The notes under the pieces: generated by a model
Database searches by the model: none
The model's input: the letters and a program-made list of their open reading frames with translations, nothing else
What the model was told of the DNA's origin: nothing
Shown: piece by piece, positions 11,623 through 25,064 of the stretch
How the letters are laid out: the number at the start of each line of letters is the position of its first letter
Numbering within the stretch: position 1 is the stretch's first letter
Source of the DNA: Owenia fusiformis
Lineage: Eukaryota > Annelida > Polychaeta > Sabellida > Oweniidae
DNA: 64,000 nt
Direction: 5' to 3'
NCBI GenBank assembly: GCA_903813345.2
Contig: CAIIXF020000001.1
Span: 17,505,915-17,569,914, forward strand
Translations under genes and position numbers: made by a program

Positions 11623-14102
11623 ATTGTACAAATCAGTATACTTGATTCCAGTCTTCAATCATCTTACTTGTAATGTGTCCATGTGGTCCATGCTTTTTAG
11701 TACATTATGTAGATTGTCAGAATTGAGTGCTATTCTAGTTAAAAAGTTTATGATTTACAGTCTACCAGAGATGTCAGGTCATCCATTATAACATTTTGTG
11801 TCACTATATCCGAGAACATCAACATCTGCATTGTTAATTAATTACAGAAAATTTTGGATCTAGCTTAGCAATGATATGTGAGTAGATGACAAAGATTTCA
11901 TTGGGTTTATTAGAATGTATTACATGAATGCATCGGAAATAGCTTAATGGTGCATTTATCACTGACGGATCGAGTAAATGCAGTTGAAATTATTTGTTCA
12001 AGTCTAAAACTTTTTAACAACATTAAGCTATTGCACTAGGGCTGTTATATAGATATTAGCAAACTAACAATTGTTCTTCCTTCATAATTTAGATTTAATT
12101 ACACTATACTTATCATTAATTCGTCATTCATGGTTTAATTACTTAATGCTGCAGATATCAGGTTCCTTGTCTGGCGCGCGTCAATTACTATGAGAGTAAT
12201 TTCATAAAATGTAATAAGAGGTGCCACATTGGCTCATATATTTTTACGAAACAAAAAGTGTTGTTCCAACCAATCAAAAAATGATTCTGAAATGAAATAT
12301 GAAGTCATAGCTGATGGGCATAAATAGAATTCATCTTCACTAATTTTTGCAGGGACTCAATATGAGTGATTGCACACATTTAATAGAACATATTTCACTT
12401 ATCAGATTGAGTCATTGTTATCACTTTTTAATGATGATTGAGTCTTATCAACTTTGCTAGGGATAATATCTCGTCAAATATACTCCAGGTCCCCATGAAA
12501 GCATAAATGGATTGCCACGAAGCATATCTGAGTAGCCAATACTGTTGGAGCATCTAGCTGTCTGTGGTGTTTTAAAGACTTTAAGTTGCCAAATGAGTAT
12601 TAAATCTGCAATTTCAAATATAATAATGCTGTAATTAAAAATCTTTATTTTTTGGTATTAAGTTTAATAAAAAAACTTAGCTATAATATTTTAATGACTT
12701 TGTGAGAAAGATGAGATGTCAATGTTGTATCAGGTTAAGCTTTTAAATGAGTAAATCTACTTTTCTGATCCATTTCCTCGGTTCTGAGCAGGGATGGATG
12801 TGTCATCCGATAACCAAGTTTTTATTTCTAGGGTTTGAATCTCACAGTTGCATGACTGGCAAATTGCCAATGGCAACCAGTTTCCACCCTTTGCAATAGA
12901 CTTTGAAAAACAGTTGCCCATTGGGCAATGGATTGAATGCCAATATGGTAAATTGTGGCAACCATCAGTTTTATCCTTAGTTGTAAACCCAGTCTATTTC
13001 ATAGTTTATTTCTTGGATCATGGAATTCATCAACTGACCATGTTTTCAGGATTAAGGTATATCTTCATCAATTATAGACATAATTCCACCTACAATTGCC
13101 AGGTTATGAACCTGAATGCCTTTATACATACATTAATTCCAGAGGAACTTGGTTTACTTTCGCATCTCATAAAAATACTAAATACAATTTCATAAATACT
13201 ATGCATTTTTATTCTTAAAATATATTGCTACAAATGTACAGATAATATTCTTGTCAAAACTACAATATAAAAATCAGCCACAAGTTTTTGTCACTCATTG
13301 CAAAGTTTGGGTCTTTTTACGTCTTTAGATTGGCAAATGAATTTTCCAAAGCAAAGAAACCCATTGTGTCTTATATTAATAAACATATGTATATCAGAAC
13401 ATTTACATATTTGGTATGGCAACAATCATTCAATTACATGTATTAAAATTGAAGTCTGGTAGTTCATCTGAGAAAATAAGGAAATTTAATTGTTCTCATT
13501 CAAGTCGAAATAAGGTTTGGGTCAATGTGACCAAGTCAGCTGTTTTGTATAGTCATGGCGTATCAACAAAACCAAATTGAGCATTGTTCAGTTGTTAGGG
13601 ATTGTGAAGCACATCAAATGACAGCTCCAGGAGGCAATAAATTGAATAGGAATTCTGTATACTACATGTATATCTAATATTTCCAATAAAGCCTTGAGAG
13701 CCTTGGAAAATGGAAGTTCTAAATTTCAGCTAATTTTTTCATTTAAGAACATGTTCTCACATTTTTGCCGAAAAGCTAAGCATTTAAAAGACTTCAAAGA
13801 CAAACTCCCTAAAATTAGGGTAGAGAAGAAGTAGATCAGCTATAAAATAACAACCAAGTATGTGATATACACAAATGTATGATGCACTGTACTACAAGAC
13901 CTTGAGGAGAAGCTTTATATTACACAATGCTGCAAAAAAACAAACATGAATGGATTTACAATGATTAAAACAACAGTAATATTGCATTTTCTGATTAAAC
14001 ATTTATATAGTCAATACTCATTCACCAGTTGACCTTATTTGTGTCGTAAAGATCAGATATTGACTCATGAACACATTTATTCACCTGTCTATTTTGGTAA
14101 TA
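11623..14102. other. Intergenic stretch, CHRAC1 to CYS1
   Basis: AT-rich sequence with no supported gene, RNA or clear repeat. Short frames, including one at 12848-13195, show no domain or splice context. Confidence 0.5.
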
Positions 14103-14836
14103 CAGGGTGTTCAAAAAAACGCAACCCAAAGAAATCGCTATATCTTGGGAAACACTAATGCAATTATGTTCAGGAAAGAAAGAAGAGACGTTTGTATACC
14201 TCCTGTAGTTGGTAAGTTATAAAACTTGATGTCTTAGACACCTGCTCAAAAGACATTAGTATTGGAAAGATACGAAAAACGCAGTCAGGGGTGACTGCCA
14301 CAGCAATAAAACCGAATAACTTTCTAATCATAGTGTTTTAGCTCTTCAAATTTGGCACAAATCATCTTCATTCAAGGTATGGTAAATTTGTAGAGTGAAA
14401 TCAAAATCACTCCAGGGACTTTACAGATATGGTCGAAATGCGTTCAAAACGCAGTCAAACACCCTGGTTCAGGCAGACTTAAGAAGGTATTTTGACCATG
14501 ACTGTAAAGTCCCTGGAGTGATTTTGATGAAACTCCATTAATTCACCACACATTGAATGAGGATAATTTGTGCCAAATCTGAAGTGCCAAAACACTATGG
14601 TTAGAAAGTTTTTCAGTTTTATTGCTGTGGCAGTCAGCTTTGACTGCATTTTTTGTATCTTTCTAATACTTATGTCTTTTGAGCAGGCGTCCAAGGCTTC
14701 ATGTTTCACAACTTAATAACTACAGGAGCTCTACATGCACAGTATCTTCTTTCTTTCCTGAAACAATGAGTGCAATTGGATAAGTATTTTCCAAGATATA
14801 GCGATTTCTTTGGGTTGCATTTTTTTGAACACCCTG
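14103..14836. mobile_element. TA-flanked, wholly palindromic Tc1/mariner-type MITE
   Basis: The element begins CAGGGTGTTCAAAAAAA and ends with its complement ...GAACACCCTG, each end next to TA (14101-14102 and 14837-14838), the target preferred by Tc1/mariner transposases. The two halves are reverse complements along almost their full length (for example TCCAGGGACTTTACAG at about 14412 and CTGTAAAGTCCCTGGA at about 14501). It encodes no transposase. Confidence 0.8.
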
Positions 14837-15049
14837 TAATTCATTACTTGGCAAAAAAGGTGGCGCTATTATGTACATTTACACCAACAGTTCACAAGAT
14901 AATTCAACTAGATATTCATCACAAACTAATATTCCAATATCAGAGTTGCATTTTCTGGCTGGTTCACATTGTACCAATAACCAATCCAGAAATTCAGATG
15001 ACCAACATTTAATATTCAATGGGACAAGTATATTTTAAACAATATAGAT

Positions 15050-15742
15050 CAAATTCTGTTTGATAAGAGATCAAATTTTGTTTTCATGTAGCTATGTGAA
15101 TTCAAATCAAACTGATTCTATGTCTGATAATAAATTACACTCTGTGTCTGAGTTTGATTAAAAATCAAACTGTGTTTCTATGTGAATTCAAATCAAACTG
15201 TGTTTCTATGTCTGATTATAAATTACATTCTGTTTTTAAGTTTGATATAATCAAACTGTGTTTCTATGTCTAATAATAAATTACACTCTTAAGTTTGATT
15301 AAAAATCTGTGGAAGTTTGATTAAAATCTTTGTTTCTATGTCTGATTATAAATTACACTTTTTTCTAAGTTTGATTAAAAATCAAACTGTTTTTTCTATG
15401 TCTGATTATAAATTACACTCTGTTTCTAAGTTTGATTCTAAATCAAACTGTGTTTCTATGTGAATCAAAATCAAACTGTGTTTCTATGTCTGATTATAAA
15501 TTACACTCCTAAGTTTGATTTTAAATCAAACTGTGTTTCTATGTGAATCAAACTGTGTTTTTTTATGTCTGATTATGAATTACACTCCTAAGTTTGATTA
15601 AAAATCAAACTGTGTTTCTATGTGAATTCAAATCGAACTGTGTTTGTAGCTGATTATAAATTACACTCTGTTTCTAGGTTTGATTATAAACCAAACTGTG
15701 TTTCTAAGTCTGATCATAAATCAAATTCTGTTTCAATGTCTG
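15050..15742 (-). repeat. Minisatellite (25-30 bp units) in the CYS1 3' UTR
   Basis: About 24 tandem units of 25-30 bp. On the minus strand the unit reads like GAAACACAGTTTGATTTATAATCA. Two unit types (TTTGATTTTTAATCA and TGTAATTTATAATCA) often alternate, making a higher-order repeat of about 58 bp. The first unit overlaps the last codons and stop of the cystin-like gene, and the next two units keep the same reading frame and stop codon. Confidence 0.85.
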
Positions 15743-18700
15743 CGATGAGCTGTTCTTCTGAGATATCATAGTTTATGGATGGCTTCTTACTGGAAACAAA
15801 CAATTTAAAGTAACATTACATTTTGCATCAAACCATATTTGAATCTTATATATCATGATTCAATCAGATCATATTTCATAATACTAAGACTTTACAAACT
15901 TTTAATGTAAGTATCATGTCTATACGCTATATTATTTGGTGTATATTATACCAAGTTGATATTTTTTCATTTATACAGGTGATTTGTGTACCTTTTAGTT
16001 GCAGATACACCCCTTGTATTACTTGAATCTTCTAAAGCACCTACTGTAGTGGAAGCTAAAAATAAATATAGAATATTTATTGAGTACACTCACACCCCTG
16101 AGGGTCAGGTACAAGAAAGTGTAATACATAAAAAGAATATACATTGATTAGTAAGCATAAAACATGTACCATATGGTAACCATGAAAAGCATTGGAACAT
16201 GGCCAATCACAATATTTTTGAGACCATAAAGCATTTGTGGGAAAACTGTAGACCTCGCTTGCAATGTTTTCAACCTAGATATCTCAGATTCTAGAATATT
16301 TAGAATGACTTACTTTTTGCAGGACTACCTCCATATGATCCGAATTCATCCTATAATAGACCAAACAATAGATATAAAATATCAACTATAACATATAAGA
16401 ATAAGCCTTATAGCAATCTTATAGGCAATAAGCCTTATTACATCCCCCATGTCATTTATCTACTCTCTCGTGATCCGGGTATGAGTCCAACCTTTCCTTC
16501 CAGCTGCATTTTTAAATAACAATTAAAATGCTATATCAACTATATATCCAATTAACTCCTGAAGAAAAAGCCTCTCCATGTCATTATTCTCGCTTGATTT
16601 CCACTTTATTTTTAAAAAAGTACAGCTATGCATAATGCATCTTTAACTTCAGTTACAATTGTTCAGAAATATTAATGGGCTACAATCTGTTAGACAATCT
16701 GTATTTGAAATTGGATGTTTTATGAATATAAGAATTTTTCCAGTTATAGGTTATTCAAATGAAATTCAGACACTTTTTTCATCAAAATCAGCAAATGAAT
16801 ATATTACCATTTAATTTATTTGGCATCCCATTAAACAAACTAACACTGTTAATATATATCTGTTGATACATGAAAATAATTCCTCATTTTCTCAATGTGA
16901 AAAAATCAAGAGTTATACCCTGATTACAGATAATGCCTCTTTAAGTCATGTACTATGGTCTGGAAATTACCATGCTAATGAACAGATAATGCCTCTTAAA
17001 GGGTAACGCTTATTGTTTAGCAAATCAAATGCTCGTTTTTGGTGTTGCTCACCATTTAGTACAAAATAGAATCTGGGACCTATTGCGTAAGAGGTATCTG
17101 TGCTACTGCTGAGCTATATGGTGGACTACTAGTATAGATCACCATGCATTTATCAATGGGAATTTTTTATTTTGATGATCAATTTTACCTTTGATTGCTG
17201 AAGTTTCAGGATCTTCTGTCTGTGTTTAATTGAGAAATTGATATCTTGATCTACCTATACCGAGTATAAGTACAAAGCATGGTCTTATGAAATGTTCTAC
17301 TTATAGTTGAAACTATCAGTGACACAAAAATAAACTATTTTAAACTAAACTAAAACTAAAACAAAACGTTTTGGACTAACACAAGGATTTATATTTGTCC
17401 ATGAATCCTTTGGATAAGTCACACACCCAATCTCTCAATATTTACAGATTGACATGAAGACGATTTGAATAAACTGGAATGTACCGAACTCCCCTAAATA
17501 GACTGATCCAGTGGACTTGTCTGGAGTCTGTAACATGGTCTAAAAACACCATGCTAATTAATAGATAATGCCTCTTTAAGTCAAGTAACAATAGTCTGGA
17601 TGCCATGCTAATTAAATGAACAGATAATTTCTCTTTAAGTCATATAACCATGGTCTGGAAAATCTTAAGCCTCAATGAGACCAATGAGCTCCATTTTTAT
17701 AAGATCATAACAATATACTTGGAATAAGCAATCAATAAATGTTACCATGTTAAAGGTTCAAAACATTATTTAATCATTGATTATGATCTGAGGCAAAGAT
17801 ATATGTACAATGTAAAAATGCCTGAAAGACACCAGTGTTATGGTGATATAAGGAGAGTGGGAGTACTCATCGTGCCAATACCTACTTTACATTATTTCCC
17901 ATAAGGGTTGATACATGTTCAACAACTTATAATTTCAAGATTGGAACGAATATAGAAAATCTTGTTATTTCAAAAAACAAATGCTGTTTCATCGATAACA
18001 AGAGGTATTTGAAATGATGTTACAAAAACATTTTAAGTCACGTAATAAGAAGATTTATGGGTAGTTTGAAAATATTGTTATTCTGGTACTAACATTCCAA
18101 TCAAATAACATGGTAACATTGAGAAATTAATATATATTTTAAATCCTTCAATCTACCCAGAAATAAATGTTATGCTTTTAGGGTATATGTGGCACCCTAT
18201 ACTCCCACCCAGAAATAAATGTTATGCTTTTAGGGTATATGTAGCACCTATTCCCTTTTCCCACTACAACCTGTAAATATGTTTCATTGATTTTAATTAA
18301 AAAAAGAACTTTCTTTTGATCTCAGACATTATTCTGCCATCTTATACTCTTTGGAATTATCTGAGTGGGATTTTACAAGCAAGAAATAAGAACAACGATG
18401 AAAATATTGGCTTAATTATAGGCTCTCAGGCATGCTATTCATCAATCTCATCCCATTCAATTTGATGTCTTTGGAAGCTTGTATTAATTGGTAACCTTCA
18501 TGGATTAGAAATGGAATCTCAATTAATTTCACTTTCTCACTTAAGTTAGCAGAATAAGTTTCAAAATTGAAAATTCTGCTTGTACATTTTTAATTCTAAA
18601 TGGTCAGTTTGAGAGAGTTATCACTATACTGGATGTATTTATAGCCACAGAAGATAAAAATCAATTGCTCTGTCCTATAATTGTATTGATTGTATCACAC

Positions 18701-21700
18701 TTCCCATCATTTCCGAGACAATGAACTTGCCAAAGGTAAGGTTATAAAAAGCCAAATTGTAAGTCAAATAATGATTTAAAGAGGTAGTATCTGCTAGAAG
18801 GCACAATTTGAACTACTTGGTATCTTTACATCGATTTGCCAATGGCCAGGTACCAACTCCTACATAAATGAGGTTAATTTAACTCTGAATGGCAAAAAAT
18901 CATTTTACTAGTTTAATATCATTAATTACTATCAATTTCTTGGGTACTTGTATCTGTATTTTGACCTTTCAAACAATTTGTTATTATGGCATTCACTTTA
19001 AATCATGAAATCAACATTTTCAGACAATCTGGAATGTCATATTGTCCTTTAGAATAAAGCCACATTCAGTCCCTACTGATCAATAGCTTCTGTTTATCCC
19101 ATAGTCTCCTGTAGAAGATGGTATTCTTTAAGTTTCTTTTATAGTCTCTTCACGTTATGCTCATTTATGTAATTTATTAGTGTTTCATACTTACATCCTT
19201 TTTATTGGCAGCCTTGAATTTATTTGGATCGAAGCCTTGGATTATATTCTGAAAAAATAAAAAGAGGAGGCTTATATATAATATAAACTTGACTATTAGA
19301 TGTATTGCTGCAGCTTTTCATTGGATAAAGTTATTTAAGGTGTCTTATAAGACATCATCAGTTGGAAGCAATGTTATTAAAAACATTTTAAGTGAATTTA
19401 TATATTGCTTGTGACACAGATACAAATTATATAAAACTTGAAATCAACTTTAGAAAGTAAGTTCAAAGTTGTATTTGCCATTTCTCTGATGGCAGCTTCA
19501 AGTATAGACGATAGAAAGAATTAGGTATTTGAACCTTGATAAAAGAATTAGGGTTGCAAGGGTATAACATTGTCATGCTCCTGATTTATAAGATTGCATG
19601 CCTTTTTTCCTTTGCTTCCCCTTGAAACCACTTAAAACAGCCTTTATTTGAGCAATGAAAGGCTATAAGGTAACAGTAAAGGTCTAAAATTCTTATACAC
19701 AAAAGCTTCATTGAAGAATTATTCTCAACATACCTGTGAGATGTTGTAGATTGAACACAATTGATTTTGAAATGTTTTGCTCACTAAAAATTGTTTGTAC
19801 TTATCTAAGGCTATACTGTTGTCAAATAATGGCAAAAAAGTATTTAAAAATTCATCACAATAACAATGGTTTTATCATGCTATGATGGTGACAAAAAATG
19901 TAAATCCATATTTATTATTTTAGAATCTTTAAAATGCAAAACAGTTTGACTGATGGACAAATTTAAAGAATATTCCTTCATCACTCATAGAATCATTCTG
20001 TATTAATATGCTATTCTGGAATAAATTTGTTGATTATAATAAATCTACATAAAAAAACCAAAGGATCCACCATTATCACTTTCAAAATGGTTGGGTTGCA
20101 TTTCTAGTGTGACCCTGTAATATCATTTGTCAGAGACAGAATTATTATATTGTATTAAGATTTTAGTACTGCTTTAATAGCCATGTATCACTAGAAAACA
20201 TTAAATAACTATAGATCTACCTTATAGCACTAAGAATTATGATTGTCTAAAGTGCAGATAATCTCACAGAGAGCATAAAATACTGAGTAGAATATCACAA
20301 TAGATCTATAGTAAAAGAAAAAACATTTCTTATTTTGCCTAATATTGTTAATATACAAAAGGCTTTAACAAGATTATTCAAATATCATTATATATTTGTA
20401 TTTAGGACACTAAGCTCAAAATGGACAAGGTAACAACATAACTTATGAAGACAAATGTCTCCACCCTTTAAACATCATAGTCTATTTAAACAATTGTAAA
20501 ACTGGTTTACAAGTTCAAAAAGTCTTTTTAGACTGGCCTAAAAAATAAATACAAAATCAATAAATATGAGGTAAAAAATCCTGCCACAACACAGTGAAGT
20601 TCACGGGAGGTGCATGGTACACAGTCTTTAGGCATGACTATAGCACAGTCTGATCATTAAAGGCTATAGTGCAGTTTCATGCCTGCCAACATTCTGTTTT
20701 TTATTTGCTAGTTATGATGCCTTGTAAACATAATTACAGGAATATGATATAATATTCATCCAGTCTATTATATTTACAATGCAACTTGGTAACAGAGTGC
20801 TCTTATAAGGAACCTTATCTTAGAGTAAATAGTTGCAAACAAGATCAGTTACATGAACACTTTGATATTGATACCCTTATCAAGAAACCTGTGAATTAAA
20901 TCACAATGTTACACGGGCCATAGCCAGCTTTTGGCAGGGGGAAGGGGTTACTTTCTAAAGAATTCCAGAGTGGGACCACTTTTGACATCATTGGGCCAAA
21001 AATGGCCAAATCACTTGAAAAGTGCTCAGAATGGTGAAACACTGCAAGATTTTGTAAGGATTTTTTCTACAGGCCTGTTACCTTTAGGAACTTTTCTATC
21101 CTCTCTATACATGTAACTTTACTACATGTATATAAAATTAAAGAATATTTTGGAAATAAGAAAAGAGGATGAAATTTCCTATTGCAAGGGGAATGTTGAC
21201 AAGAGGAATGGAACGCAGTCAATACAATTACCATTACCAGTTGGTGTCACACATTCTCATGAAATAAAGTACATTCTTCAAAATCAAATCAATCATTCAA
21301 TGAACTCAAATATTGTTAAAACACAGCAGGTTTTTCTTAGTGACATGTGACATATCTTATATAAATATAGTACTGCTGTGCTGTGATCAATTTGTAAAAT
21401 TCTTTCATCCAAACTCATTCGTCATCTGTAGCCATTTCTATGCAATATTAATTAGAAATCAAAATTGAATTATGTAATTCCTTTGCTTATACACTAGAAC
21501 CAATAATTTTATTGATTTACACAGTTGCTCAAACTTAGCCAAACCAGAACTATACATGAAATCACTTTTAGAGAAAGATCAATCTGATAAGAGGCTAAAG
21601 TCCATGTATGATTGTAGGTAACTTGGGGGCTTCCGTGGATTATCATCAATAATTTAGCCTTTGTTAGTATGCATGATCAAAATAATCAATGTTTCTGAGG

Positions 21701-22913
21701 ATCAAAATAATCAATGTTTCAAGGCTTGAATTCCTTAGCAAAGATTAGTGGCAAAGTATATCACACTTGATCTGAAATACTAAACAGTTTGGGAAATTGT
21801 GATCATAATGCTTTTTGGTAATTAACTAAAACACAGTGAAACCTGGGAAGTGGAACACCTCTAGAAATGGAACACCTCTGTTAATTGAACACATGGGAAG
21901 TGGAATACCTCTGTTAGTTGAACACATGGGAAGTGGAACACCTCTAGAAATGGAACACCTCTGTTAGTCGAACACTTTCAGAGTCCCAATACCAACTGAC
22001 TTAATGTTAAATGAACCTAAGTGTTCCACTTAGACAAGATTCATTGTACTGCATATAAGATATACCAGCCCCCATAATTTTAATTTTCCAAACTATGCTT
22101 TTAGATACTGAACCTCATTTGAATATACATGTACAGTGAAACATGTTTAGTAGAACAAGAACCTCTAGAAGAAGAACACCTCTGTTAGCGGAAACCTTTT
22201 CAAGAGCCCCAAGACCAACTGATTTAATGTAAATAAACCTATATAAGTGGAACATCTCCCAACTAGAACACTTGTAGAGGTACCAAAGTTGTTCCACTAA
22301 GACAGGTTTTACTGTAGGCCTATACATAATATTTTAAACAGTAATTTAACATCCATCTGCTTTATACTGTTAACCTATAAGTGAATAACTTCAAATGTTT
22401 ACTCACCTCTTCCAGTTTCCAATCCTCTGAATTGCGATCCCATTGGCTAGTTGGTTTCTCTGACCCTAATATTAAATCCTGCTCATTTATATTCTCCCGA
22501 TTTAAATTCTGTTTAGCAATTTTTTGAGCATAAGACTCTGGATATTCCTCCTGAGAAAGTTTTGAATTTTTATTGTTGTATTCCATGAGGATTTTCTCCT
22601 CTTCCTCATCAGTATCCCAGCTTTTTTGAGAAGTCTTGTCATCAGTTTCCATATTGTCTTTAGGTTGGGCTATATCTGTAGCCCTATTTGACTGTTTAGT
22701 TGATTTTGAATAATCTGTATTAATTGCACTATCCAAATCCTTTTCTAACTCATTCGCACTTTCTTCGTCATACACATTATTTTTTGATTTCTCATCCGGT
22801 TTTATTGTACATGTCACTGTTTCTTCACCCCAATCGTCAGTTGTCTCAGAATCACTACTTTTGATTGTTTTCCCATTTCTTGGAGATTGTCCTTTTGAAC
22901 CTCCAGATCCCAT
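15714..22913 (-). CDS. CYS1: Cystin-1-like ciliary protein
   Basis: Cystin is a myristoylated ciliary-membrane protein; its loss in the cpk mouse causes polycystic kidneys. Five exons join in frame: 22913-22407, 19248-19195, 16350-16314, 16055-15992 and 15789-15714, giving 245 residues against about 145-158 in mammals. The start MGSGGSKGQ is an N-myristoylation signal (Gly2) as in mammalian cystin (MGSGSS). The end, KKPSINYDISEEQLIADIE, matches the family tail KKP...ISYDHSEEGLMASIE. The middle of exon 1 is long, acidic and low in complexity (DTDEEEEK near residue 100), which explains the extra length. All introns are GT/AG (GTGAGT, GTAAGT, GTAAGT, GTACAC). The small middle exons are the least certain, but phases agree throughout. 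The stop codon lies in the first unit of a tandem array. Confidence 0.72.
16351..19194 (-). other. CYS1 intron 2, with short direct repeats
   Basis: No gene seen. Several imperfect copies of a unit containing AGATAATGCCTCTTTAAGTC occur at about 16929-17000 and 17535-17665, and a 52-bp tandem duplication (ACCCAGAAATAAATGTTATG) lies at 18155-18255. Confidence 0.55.
21834..22046. mobile_element. CAGTGAAACC-type MITE, copy 1
   Basis: Starts CAGTGAAACCTGGGAAGTGG and ends in a degenerate complement (...CAAGATTCATTG) next to TA. Internally carries several copies of GAAGTGGAACACCTCT. Ends suit Tc1/mariner/pogo non-autonomous elements. Confidence 0.55.
22134..22314. mobile_element. CAGTGAAACC-type MITE, copy 2
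   Basis: CAGTGAAACATG at the left and CAGGTTTTACTG at the right, flanked by TA on both sides. Same family as 21834-22046 and 49966-50125. Confidence 0.65.
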
Positions 22914-25064
22914 TCCTACCAGCTTACCTCCGTTTAATAAACTCCACTTTTATTATAACTCAGCTGTAAAATATCCTCAGTTAAATCTTCCATTAGAGCC
23001 AATTTGATCCTAATACAATCCAAAAGAATTCCTCTATTATCAAGTAAGACGTGTATACATTCTAAATTCCATATCTCCAAAACACTGTAGTCTAAGGTAA
23101 ATACCACTTCACATAAAACTCTCACTTCTGACTAGTGTACATTCTAATAGCAACAAAGGTAAATAAGAAATTAAACAATGTTTTAAGCTTTTCTAATCGA
23201 ACTAGTGCACTTTTTCACTTTAAGTTGATTCAGTCTTCTAACCTTATTATTGATTGAATTAACGTATCCAACAATATGTTGACTTAACCAACCAATGCAA
23301 TTGATCTAATTCCCATTGTAACTTAAAGTTCAAGTTCCAATTTTCTTAATTCTTTACCATTGGCTATATGTGTTATCAATGACTAGTAACTAAAGCTACA
23401 TGTTTATAGCTGGTGTTATTGGCAATTGAGTGATAATAGGGAGCTAATATGGATGATTTCTTCAGTCAGGTTGTCACGGTAACAGTTTTTTCAACAACAT
23501 GTTCCATTAAGAAAAGTTATTTACATTAACAAGTGGTACCACTCGCCAGTAATATATTAGAGAGTGAAAACTTAATCTAAACTAAACTAATGTAAATCCC
23601 TTAACTTGTTGCCATGGTGACTAATTCTGCCCATAACATGCTCAATCATGGTGCACATTGTATTTTCAAGTCAATAATCTGACCACAGCATCACACAACA
23701 GGATTCTCGGTATTATAGATTTTTGCACTTGAAAGAGCTTTGAAACTATTAAATAGATGGCTCTCACTTCAAAGGTTCAAGGTTTATACTTTCTTTGTTA
23801 AATAATTCCTTATGATACAATAATGTTTGGTTGTAGCCAGGCATAAGGCAGGCGACGTAACTGCCTCCCATAATTCTACAGAATTCTTGAAATGAACATG
23901 AACTTCATTTAGTTATTTTTCTATTATTAAAAAACTTAATTAAAGGGTTCATATTTCGTTTGTTGGGGTTTGCAACTTTCTAAAATTGCTGTCTTATAAA
24001 TAGACATTTTTGTCCCCCAAAATTCAAAAAATAAATTGAAATTGATGACATTATGGTTTCCCATATGAAATCTAAGATTAACTCGTTGAAATCTATACAA
24101 AGGAATACCATCAGGCCAACATATGTCACAATGGCAACTAAACAGTCATTTTCTCTAAATGTTATCAAGAGATTTTGATTGAACATTGTAACAACAGTCA
24201 GCACCATCTATCAAACATCTAATATAATAGAATGATGTCCGATAATTTAGAAAAAAATTCTGAATATTTTTTTTCTCAAGTCAGGGGCTTTGATCAGTGA
24301 TATTATATGTTTATTCAACTTTCATATTTTTGTAACTAGTCAGAATAACAGTTTTAATATTTCTTGGCAATCTATGAATAAATAGATACAATGCGGGTGT
24401 ATTCCATCATGTCCTTGAGCAGCAACTTGGCCAAAAAATAAGAAATTTTGAACTTCAAGCTCAATCTACGACTCACAAGAGATTCTGGCCATGGTTTCAG
24501 TTTCAAAATAATGCTTAAAGTATTGAAATTCAACTAAAGTTAAAAATAAGGTTAATTACAAAAGAATCAATGATTATGACCAAATAAAAAAAACAGAGTC
24601 CAATGAGCTACCACACTTTCAGTCTAATCACTGTGGTTGTAACAAATGCTTTGTAGTTGAGATCATTATGGAATCTGATAATATAATTATGCTCCATTGT
24701 TTTGGTACCATCATTCTGAATGATTCATCATCTACATGTACACATATATGACTATTATTATAATTACGTATTCAACATGGCTTTTATTAAACATCACATA
24801 TTTGAATCAAACAAGGTATTAACATGCAAAATGTCACTAAATGCCATTTGCTACAGACACCAAACCCTAACTGCCATACACCAATCATAAAACACCATCC
24901 ATAAAAAGCTGGATCCACCTGATGCATGCATGATTGTTCTCTGTAGAGCACCGCCTGCATAATGTACTCTCCATGGTTTGTTTAATGATTTCCTTTGTGA
25001 AAGCATGGTTTCTCTTCAATTCATGTTTGACAAATAACAAACAAGGCATTAACATGACAAAACT
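22914..25064. other. Intergenic stretch between CYS1 and SPAG1
   Basis: Upstream flank of the cystin-like gene. No gene or structured RNA seen. The promoter should lie in the first few hundred bases but shows no clear TATA or initiator. A copy of the short ACAAGGYATTAACATG family lies at 24812-24905. Confidence 0.45.

Larger units (their letters stand above)
19249..22406 (-). other. CYS1 intron 1
   Basis: About 3.2 kb between exons 1 and 2. The right end contains two related TA-type MITEs (21834-22046 and 22134-22314) and a 23-bp direct duplication near 21665-21720. Nothing else recognised. Confidence 0.5.

Noticed and set aside
12848-13195. 115-codon open frame
   Set aside because: No recognisable domain, no start or splice signals, and partly repeated GGCAA-rich wording.
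15050-15742. CRISPR-like look of the repeat array
   Set aside because: The units are contiguous and diverged without unique spacers, in an animal genome; it is a minisatellite.
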